From Nocardioides ginsengisegetis (GTDB lineage: Bacteria; Actinomycetota; Actinomycetes; Propionibacteriales; Nocardioidaceae), in assembly GCF_014138045.1 (NCBI RefSeq), contig NZ_JACGXA010000003.1:62001-126000 (forward strand): a stretch of DNA of 64,000 nucleotides, read 5' to 3'. The translations under genes and the position numbers were made by a program. Of this stretch, positions 60,101 to 64,000 are shown in pieces (within the stretch, counting starts at the first letter, position 1; the number at the start of each line of letters is the position of its first letter). The notes beneath the pieces are model-generated. The model did not search any database. It was not told the origin of the DNA and was given only the letters and a program-made list of their open reading frames with translations.

Positions 60101-60168
60101 CGCTGGCCAGCGCCGGGCTGACCGTGCGGGGTGCGCGCGGCGCGACGCTGAGGGAGAACGCCCGCTGA
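57109..60168 (+). CDS. FtsX/MacB-type ABC permease, 1019 residues
   Basis: This large permease has an N-terminal helix, a first extracytoplasmic domain (about 45-280), central helices with an FtsX-like core (LPELALASLRGLSRRQMWALGL), a second extracytoplasmic domain with cysteines (CSKGCDLEG) and C-terminal helices with RRDAAALRVVGVPRGSVMSAVI. It shares the string LDPDGRYLMA with the preceding permease, which indicates common ancestry. Both FtsX halves are present in one chain. Confidence 0.85.
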   Translation: MRTMLATVIRGLRARGLLSAGSVLLTALAIGSAVLGPIFQVAVTSSYLVTRLDEAPNQLTGLTWTFDPSPGTTRTTYDAVQHAVDATDGGPGPYAAPQTSLESVRASALGGIAMLLATPDGGACAHLEVTGACPQQPGEVLMLGGDLRDTHHAIGDTITIDDPLGDVVVVGSYRVPPSAEDYWFDLGRFASTPRRTDERTGVVTPYTPAPFVTVPASFGELPVSAWSVRVDRRLVAPADLTIADIDDAQAAADALPIEQAAEVEGGRLSSTSINDIRAIAAEVRAQQRTAKASIAPAVLSLVLVALALLLRLLMAAADLRLPELALASLRGLSRRQMWALGLSEPITLLLLSVPTGAVVGIGLALGLVRWWLVPGLPLPLPWTAILAGGAVALAAIGVAVLAVGLVLRVSLSEQLTGVRRPRETSRTGLIVQLVLVAAAIAVLVSKLSGGKPGDPDVTDLVLPVLLAVVAGVAATRITAGGATWWTRARRRTRSLASFVAARAISRRQEGTLVILPVTAAIAICVFGAGVYGSAAQWRASVAATAAPAPVVWTSPLPMNRTVALTHTLDPDGRYLMAVSRLNTLGPTYTVADTSRLARVSSWQEQWTPGVPVEQVAAALALKADVPRVTGRRIGITVDQQLESDSDVYVRLRLGVEGDRAHYVFLGPFGAGTSSRAGAAPYCSKGCDLEGMTIGGPAALTAQMKGTLTISGIEVDGTPVTGGIDGAGWVRAPDSSAAEAVTDIRSSGDSLEVDIDSGGDRVIAQLASGALPTALPVVKGVDASTSAQAGSFGSTSSTEFAVDPVITAQSVPFLGPNGLLIDYKMLTTDRTIYEQKSTVYVLARSDAPKSVTQGLQDRGASISTTFAEVQHTLDQGAYALALRLYAVVAVLVLLMALAGLFVSTAVQLPARRRDAAALRVVGVPRGSVMSAVIREFAVVLGGTAVAGLAAGTLAQYVVLRTVTLGYVENLSTPALVAAVDVPRLLLLTAATALVFGTVALASAGLTVRGARGATLRENAR

Positions 60169-60180
60169 CCGGCCTCCGGC

Positions 60181-60186
60181 TAGCGT
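60181..60186 (+). promoter_or_regulatory. -10 box for leaderless SRPBCC transcript
   Basis: TAGCGT lies 6 nt before the ATG at 60193. Confidence 0.5.
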
Positions 60187-60192
60187 GACGAC

Positions 60193-60624
60193 ATGCAGCT
60201 GCAGCGCACCGTCCGCACCACGGCCAGCCCCGACGTCGTCTTCGACTACCTCAGCGACTTCACCACCACCACCGAGTGGGACCCCGGCACCGTCTCGACG
60301 GTGCTGCTCTCCGGCGACGGCGGGGTCGGCACGACCTACCGCAACGTGTCGTCGTTCCTGGGCCGGGAGTCCGAGCTGACCTACACCGTCGTCGAGCGGA
60401 TCTCGCCGACCCGCTTCGCCCTGCGCGGCGAGAACAAGACCGTCGTCGCCCACGACACGATGGAGGTCCACCCCGAGGGAGCCGGGACGCGGGTGACCTA
60501 CACGGCCGATTTCACGTTCAAGGGCGTCGCGAAGTTCCTCGCCCCCCTGCTCCGCCCGGCGCTGACCCGGCTCGGCGACCACGCCGAGGAGGGGCTCGCG
60601 GCCGCGCTCGGCAAGCTCGCGTGA
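60193..60624 (+). CDS. SRPBCC family protein
   Basis: This 143-residue helix-grip protein begins LQRTVRTTASPDVVFDYLSDF and has TEWDPGTVSTVLLSGDGGVG and a long C-terminal helix. It is distinct from the SRPBCC protein at 10564-11049. The ligand is unknown. It is coupled by a GTGA overlap to the DUF427 gene. Confidence 0.82.
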   Translation: MQLQRTVRTTASPDVVFDYLSDFTTTTEWDPGTVSTVLLSGDGGVGTTYRNVSSFLGRESELTYTVVERISPTRFALRGENKTVVAHDTMEVHPEGAGTRVTYTADFTFKGVAKFLAPLLRPALTRLGDHAEEGLAAALGKLA

Positions 60625-61127
60625 GGGCCCGTCCCTGGCCGCAACCGGACCCGGTCGGGCCCGGTCAGGAGTCGGTGTGGGTCTACCCCCGTCCGCCGCG
60701 CCTGGAGACCACGACGGCCCTGCTGGAGGTCTGGCTCGGGGGCGTCGTCGTGGCCAGCACGCGGGACGGGTGGCGGGTGCTGGAGACCAGCCACCCGCCG
60801 ACGTACTACCTGCCGCACGAGGCGTTCGCGCCCGGCGTGCTGCGTGCCGCCGAGGGGTCGTCGTACTGCGAGTGGAAGGGTCGCGCGGCCTACTACGACC
60901 TGCTGTCCGGCGGGGTCGTGGCTCCGCGGGCCGCCTGGACCTACCCGCAGCCGACGCCGGGGTTCGAGCCGATCGTGCACGCGCTGGCGGTGATGCCGGC
61001 GCTCGTCGAGCGGTGCGCCGTCGACGGCGAGACGGTCGTCCCGCAGGCGGGCGGCTTCTACGGCGGCTGGGTGACCAGTCGGGTCGCCGGGCCGTTCAAG
61101 GGCGAGCCCGGCTCGATGGGCTGGTAG
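60621..61127 (+). CDS. DUF427 family protein
   Basis: This 168-residue protein has the DUF427 core: LEVWLGGVVVASTRDGWRVLE, SHPPTYYLP, SYCEWKGRAAYYDL and AAWTYPQPTPGFEPI. The family fold is small and beta-rich with no proven activity. The GTG overlaps the stop of the SRPBCC gene. It is followed after 3 bp by the convergent GH6 gene. Confidence 0.88.
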   Translation: MRARPWPQPDPVGPGQESVWVYPRPPRLETTTALLEVWLGGVVVASTRDGWRVLETSHPPTYYLPHEAFAPGVLRAAEGSSYCEWKGRAAYYDLLSGGVVAPRAAWTYPQPTPGFEPIVHALAVMPALVERCAVDGETVVPQAGGFYGGWVTSRVAGPFKGEPGSMGW

Positions 61128-61130
61128 CGC

Positions 61131-62162
61131 TCAGCCCTTGCCGAGCAGGCGCTTCGCGCCCTTCGGCCACCACTCGCCGGACGGCGGCCCGCCGTGGCAG
61201 GTGTCGTCGCTGGACTGGCCGTCGGACTCGCCGGGGTGCTTGACCCAGAGGTAGCCGTCGAGCGGGCCGTAGGCCTTGTCGTTGGTGAACAGGAGCCGCG
61301 GCTTGCGGCCGATCCGCGCCCACGTCGGGTTGCAGACGTCGCCGTCGACGATGTCTGCACGCGGGGCGCCGTTGCGGGCGGTCTCGGTGACGTAGCGCTT
61401 GCCGGTGACGCCGAGCTTCTTCAGCTCGCGGACCACGGCCTTGGCGTAGGCGATCTCGTCGGGGCTCTTGCGGTAGTTGCCGACGTTGGTGCTGAAGCCA
61501 CGGGCGAGCGCGATGCCGGAGGCCTTGAGCAGCCGGGCGATGTCCTCGGGCGTGCGCCACCCGGAGTGCCCGGCGTCGATGTAGACCCACGCGCCCGCGT
61601 CGGTGAACGTCCGGGTCGCGAAGCGCAGCAGCCCGGACCGCTCGGCGATCTTGTCGGCGTCGCACTCGGGGTTGCCCATGAACGGCACGGCGTCCGGCTC
61701 GAGCACGACCATCGCGTGCTGGTCCTTCATCCCGGCCGCCGCCTGCTTGACCCAGGCCTTGTACGACGGGGAGTCGGGCAGCCCGCCGGCGGAGTAGAGG
61801 CCGCAGTCGCGGCCCGGGATGGCGTAGATCGACATCACGGGCGTCTTGTCCGCGTCGTTGGCGTCCTCGGTGTAGGCCGCCACGGCGGCCTTGACCTGGT
61901 CGGTGGCGTAGTAGTCGGTGATCCACAGCGCCTGCGCGGTACGGCCGATCGGCGCGAAGACCGCGTTGCGCTGGGCGGCGCTGGCCGCCGGCATGTTCGG
62001 GTCGACGAACAGCCCGCGGGTGAGCCGGGGGTCCTTGGCCAGCGCGGCGCGGGCGTGGGCGGGGGACCGGTCGGTGCCGGCCCCCACCGCGCCGACGGCA
62101 GGCAGGGACGCCACCAGGGTCAGCACGACGCCGGCGCCGAGGGTCCGGGCGCGAGGGAGCAC
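61131..62162 (-). CDS. Secreted glycoside hydrolase family 6 (endoglucanase/cellobiohydrolase-like)
   Basis: This 343-residue protein has a signal peptide (LGAGVVLTLVASLPAVGAVGA) and a GH6 catalytic domain with SIYAIPGRDCGLYSAGG, VVLEPDAVPFM (catalytic acid region), VYIDAGHSGW, STNVGNY and WVKHPGESDG. It inverts beta-1,4-glucan linkages outside the cell. No carbohydrate-binding module is attached. The GTG at 62162 is preceded by TACCCT at 7 nt. Confidence 0.92.
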   Translation of the reverse strand: MLPRARTLGAGVVLTLVASLPAVGAVGAGTDRSPAHARAALAKDPRLTRGLFVDPNMPAASAAQRNAVFAPIGRTAQALWITDYYATDQVKAAVAAYTEDANDADKTPVMSIYAIPGRDCGLYSAGGLPDSPSYKAWVKQAAAGMKDQHAMVVLEPDAVPFMGNPECDADKIAERSGLLRFATRTFTDAGAWVYIDAGHSGWRTPEDIARLLKASGIALARGFSTNVGNYRKSPDEIAYAKAVVRELKKLGVTGKRYVTETARNGAPRADIVDGDVCNPTWARIGRKPRLLFTNDKAYGPLDGYLWVKHPGESDGQSSDDTCHGGPPSGEWWPKGAKRLLGKG

Positions 62163-62169
62163 GGTCCTC

Positions 62170-62175
62170 AGGGTA
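62170..62175 (-). promoter_or_regulatory. -10 box for leaderless GH6 transcript
   Basis: TACCCT lies 7 nt before the GTG at 62162. Confidence 0.5.
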
Positions 62176-62208
62176 GGTCGGGGGTCCCGCCGGCGTGGCC
62201 GTATCGGG

Positions 62209-63168
62209 TCAGGCGACGATCGTGCGTGTGCAGACGTCCGACGCGGTCCGGACCTCGAAGCCCGCCCGGCGGTAGAGGGCGGGGGCGTCGTGCGGGTTGT
62301 TCCCGTCGACCATCAGCGTCAGGGTCGTCGACCCTTCGCCGGCCGCGACGTGGTGGGCGTGTCGGAGCAGGACGCTGGCGAGCCCGCGCCGGCGGTACGC
62401 CGGGGAGGTGGCGAGCTCGAGGACGTGCAGGCCGCCCTGCTCGGCGTTGCGCCGGCTCAGGATCATCGCGGAGGCGGCGACGCCGTCGACCTCGGCGAGG
62501 ACCCACAGGTCCGGGGCGTGCCCGGGCAGCGCCTCGTGGAAGGCCATCCAGTCGGCGTACCCCATCGGCTCGTAGCCCCACTCGCCGGCGAACGCATCGT
62601 CGAGGAGCCGGTGCACCCGCGCGGGATCGGCGGCCGCGGTGACGATGACGCCCTCGTGCTCGCGGAGCCCGTCGGGGACGGCGGCGACCGGCGCGACCAT
62701 CTCCCAGAGGGTGCGTTCGTGGGAGAAGCCGGCCGCCTGCAGCCGGCGCTCGGCGGCGCGATCGCCCTGCGCCATCATCGACTGGACCACGACCTCGCCC
62801 TCGCCCACCGCCTCGTCGCGCGCCCAGCCGAGCAGGGCGTCGTACCCCGCCCCGGCGAGCAGGTCACCGACGCGCCCGGGCAGGTCGGGATGGGTGCGGA
62901 CCCGGGCGAAGAACATCGTCGCGCCGGAGTCCCTCAGGGCGTAGCACCACTGCACCAGCCGGCCCGACCGGTCCCGCACGACCAGCTGGTCGGACCGGGT
63001 CGTGGCGGGGAGCTCGAGGTAGGAACGGACGTCCTCCCTGGTGGCCGGGCAGAAGCCGAACACCGCGGTCAGCTCGGCCTCGACGAGCGCGAAGGCCTCG
63101 TCGACGTCGGTGACCGCACCGACGGAGAACTCGCTCGCCAGGCTGGCGTCCAGCAGGAGGGGAACCAT
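62209..63168 (-). CDS. Tandem GNAT acetyltransferase
   Basis: This 319-residue protein has a degenerate first GNAT half and a second half with the acetyl-CoA motif ATSPAYRRRGLASVLLRHAHH followed by LTLMVDGNNPHDAPALYRRAGFE. MshD, the mycothiol synthase, also has a tandem GNAT layout, but nothing here identifies that substrate. The target is unknown. Confidence 0.85.
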   Translation of the reverse strand: MVPLLLDASLASEFSVGAVTDVDEAFALVEAELTAVFGFCPATREDVRSYLELPATTRSDQLVVRDRSGRLVQWCYALRDSGATMFFARVRTHPDLPGRVGDLLAGAGYDALLGWARDEAVGEGEVVVQSMMAQGDRAAERRLQAAGFSHERTLWEMVAPVAAVPDGLREHEGVIVTAAADPARVHRLLDDAFAGEWGYEPMGYADWMAFHEALPGHAPDLWVLAEVDGVAASAMILSRRNAEQGGLHVLELATSPAYRRRGLASVLLRHAHHVAAGEGSTTLTLMVDGNNPHDAPALYRRAGFEVRTASDVCTRTIVA

Positions 63169-63235
63169 CGTTCGAGTCTGCGGCCGCGACCGGCGCGCGG
63201 GCCATGGTCCATCGTGGTGGCGGCCAATGGCCCGT

Positions 63236-63622
63236 TCAGGCGTCGGTGAAGAGGCAGAACGGGTGGCCTGCCGGGTCCAGCATCACGCGTACGTCGTCCT
63301 GTGGCTGGTGCCCGGCCTGCGTCGCACCGAGCGACTCGGCGTGGGCCACGCCGGCCTCGAGGTCGGCCACGCCGATGTCGAGGTGGGCCTGCATCTGCTG
63401 GTCGCCGGGGCCGGCGGGCCACGTGGGCGGGACGTGCCCGTCCTCGAGCTGGAAGGCCAGGCCGATCGAGGGGCCGGTCGCTCCCGGTGGCTTGAGCACC
63501 ACCCACTCGTCCTCCTCCTCGCGAAGCTCCCAGCCCAGCAGCGCTCGGTAGAAGCGGCCCAGCGCGCGGGGGTCCGGGGCGCCGAGGACGGTGTTGGACA
63601 GCCGGTAGGTCGGGGCGGTCAT
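63236..63622 (-). CDS. VOC (glyoxalase/bleomycin resistance) family protein
   Basis: This 128-residue protein has two beta-alpha-beta-beta-beta modules: STNTVLGAPDPRALGRFYRALLGW-type start (NTVLGAPDPRALGRFYRALL) and VADLEAGVAHAESLGATQ, ending in DPAGHPFCLFTD. Metal positions are only partly conserved. Substrate is unknown. TAGGGT lies 6 nt before the ATG. Confidence 0.87.
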   Translation of the reverse strand: MTAPTYRLSNTVLGAPDPRALGRFYRALLGWELREEEDEWVVLKPPGATGPSIGLAFQLEDGHVPPTWPAGPGDQQMQAHLDIGVADLEAGVAHAESLGATQAGHQPQDDVRVMLDPAGHPFCLFTDA

Positions 63623-63628
63623 GGGCCG

Positions 63629-63634
63629 ACCCTA
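63629..63634 (-). promoter_or_regulatory. -10 box for leaderless VOC transcript
   Basis: TAGGGT lies 6 nt before the ATG at 63622. Confidence 0.5.
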
Positions 63635-63690
63635 GAAAGTCGGGGCAGTTTCGGAAAGGGTTGTCGTATCCGCTGCCGCCTGACCGTGGT

Positions 63691-63730
63691 GGTTTCGAGA
63701 CGGTTGCTGCGCAACCACCTCAACCAACGA
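63691..63730. repeat. Dispersed palindromic repeat, copy 2
   Basis: The same end boxes as copy 1 (GGTTTCGAGACGG and CCTCAACCAACGA) enclose a different inner stem, GGTTGC-TGC-GCAACC. It lies between the VOC and YCII genes, just upstream of the YCII Shine-Dalgarno region. Confidence 0.8.
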
Positions 63731-63760
63731 TCACGACCTGCCCATTCAGGAGGAAATCCC

Positions 63761-64000
63761 ATGTCCCAGTACCTGCTCTCGGTCCACCACACCCCGGACG
63801 ACCCGATGTTCGACCTCACGCCCGAGCAGATCCAGCCGATCTTCGAGGCCGTCGACGCGTTCAACGAGAAGCTCCGCGCCGAGGGGGCGTGGGTCTTCGC
63901 CGGCGGCCTGCACCCGATCGAGTCGGCCACCACCGTCGACTACACCGGCGACGAGCCGGTCGTCACCGACGGGCCGTTCAGCGAGTCCAAGGAGTGGCTC
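63761..64000 (+). CDS. YCII-related domain protein (runs off window)
   Basis: The first 80 residues are present: MSQYLLSVHHTPDD, FNEKLRAEGAWVFAGGLHP and VTDGPFSESKEWL, a typical DGPF/YCII domain. Such proteins often accompany ECF sigma factors in actinobacteria. CAGGAGGA lies 6 nt before the ATG. The gene continues beyond the window. Confidence 0.9.
   Translation, partial: MSQYLLSVHHTPDDPMFDLTPEQIQPIFEAVDAFNEKLRAEGAWVFAGGLHPIESATTVDYTGDEPVVTDGPFSESKEWL

Noticed and set aside
62209..63168. Mycothiol synthase MshD
   Set aside because: The tandem GNAT layout fits, but the sequence motifs are generic and the first half is degenerate, so a gene symbol is not justified.
1..64000. tRNA genes, insertion sequences, prophage and CRISPR
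   Set aside because: I looked through the gaps between genes for cloverleaf patterns, transposases, integrases and spaced repeats and saw none. All gaps but one are under 300 bp.

Overview
The window is very GC-rich, densely coded and uses GTG/TTG starts freely. Its gene order (trxB, a sigM-like ECF sigma gene with a membrane partner, a pseudokinase gene, murJ, a DUF6049 gene, pcnA, then ino1, padR, a class A PBP, a GT87 mannosyltransferase, femX-like, rpsF-ssb-rpsR-rplI, MATE, dnaB) is the origin-proximal arrangement I recall from Streptomyces coelicolor. Together with the protein sequences this points to a high-GC actinobacterium, most likely Nocardioidaceae (Nocardioides-like). This is inferred from gene content and order, not from a search.

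Region 1 (1-9.1 kb, mostly minus): partial trxB behind a SigR-like promoter; a probable operon DUF6049 - murJ - pseudokinase - ECF sigma - anti-sigma-like protein (cell-envelope assembly and its control); and pcnA, divergent from the DUF6049 gene with mirror-image leaderless promoters. Region 2 (9.1-17.1 kb): a TetR/reductase divergon with two identical palindromic operators, an SRPBCC protein, a large secreted M6 metalloprotease, ino1 and its PadR neighbour. Region 3 (17.2-31.6 kb): the PBP and mannosyltransferase, an alanine-racemase-fold protein, a FemX-like ligase, endonuclease IV, the rpsF-ssb-rpsR-rplI cluster, a secreted protein, MATE, a 528-bp non-coding region rich in DnaA-box-like sequences, and dnaB.

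Region 4 (31.6-47.5 kb): a retropepsin-like protease and an aspartoacylase-like hydrolase divergent from a RimK ligase that carries an extra C-terminal TrkA-C-like domain; small accessory genes; a tightly coupled six-gene glycolipid/polysaccharide cluster with a divergent PAP2/IPC-synthase-like gene; and a DUF429 (RNase H-like) protein fused to a RelA/SpoT alarmone-synthetase domain, followed by an FMN-dependent 2-hydroxyacid oxidase. Region 5 (47.5-64 kb): DinB-like, ABC1/UbiB kinase, a zinc-ribbon SDR, an MFS exporter, a four-gene MacB/FtsX-type ABC operon, SRPBCC, DUF427, a secreted GH6 hydrolase, GNAT, VOC and a partial YCII gene.

Recurring themes are leaderless initiation (15 genes have a TANNNT box 6-8 nt before the start codon), four-base stop/start overlaps inside operons, and a dispersed palindromic repeat present twice with a covarying stem. 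The DUF429-RelA/SpoT fusion, the glycolipid cluster and the RimK-TrkA_C arrangement are the most promising places for undescribed biology. I saw no tRNA, rRNA, CRISPR array, insertion sequence or prophage.
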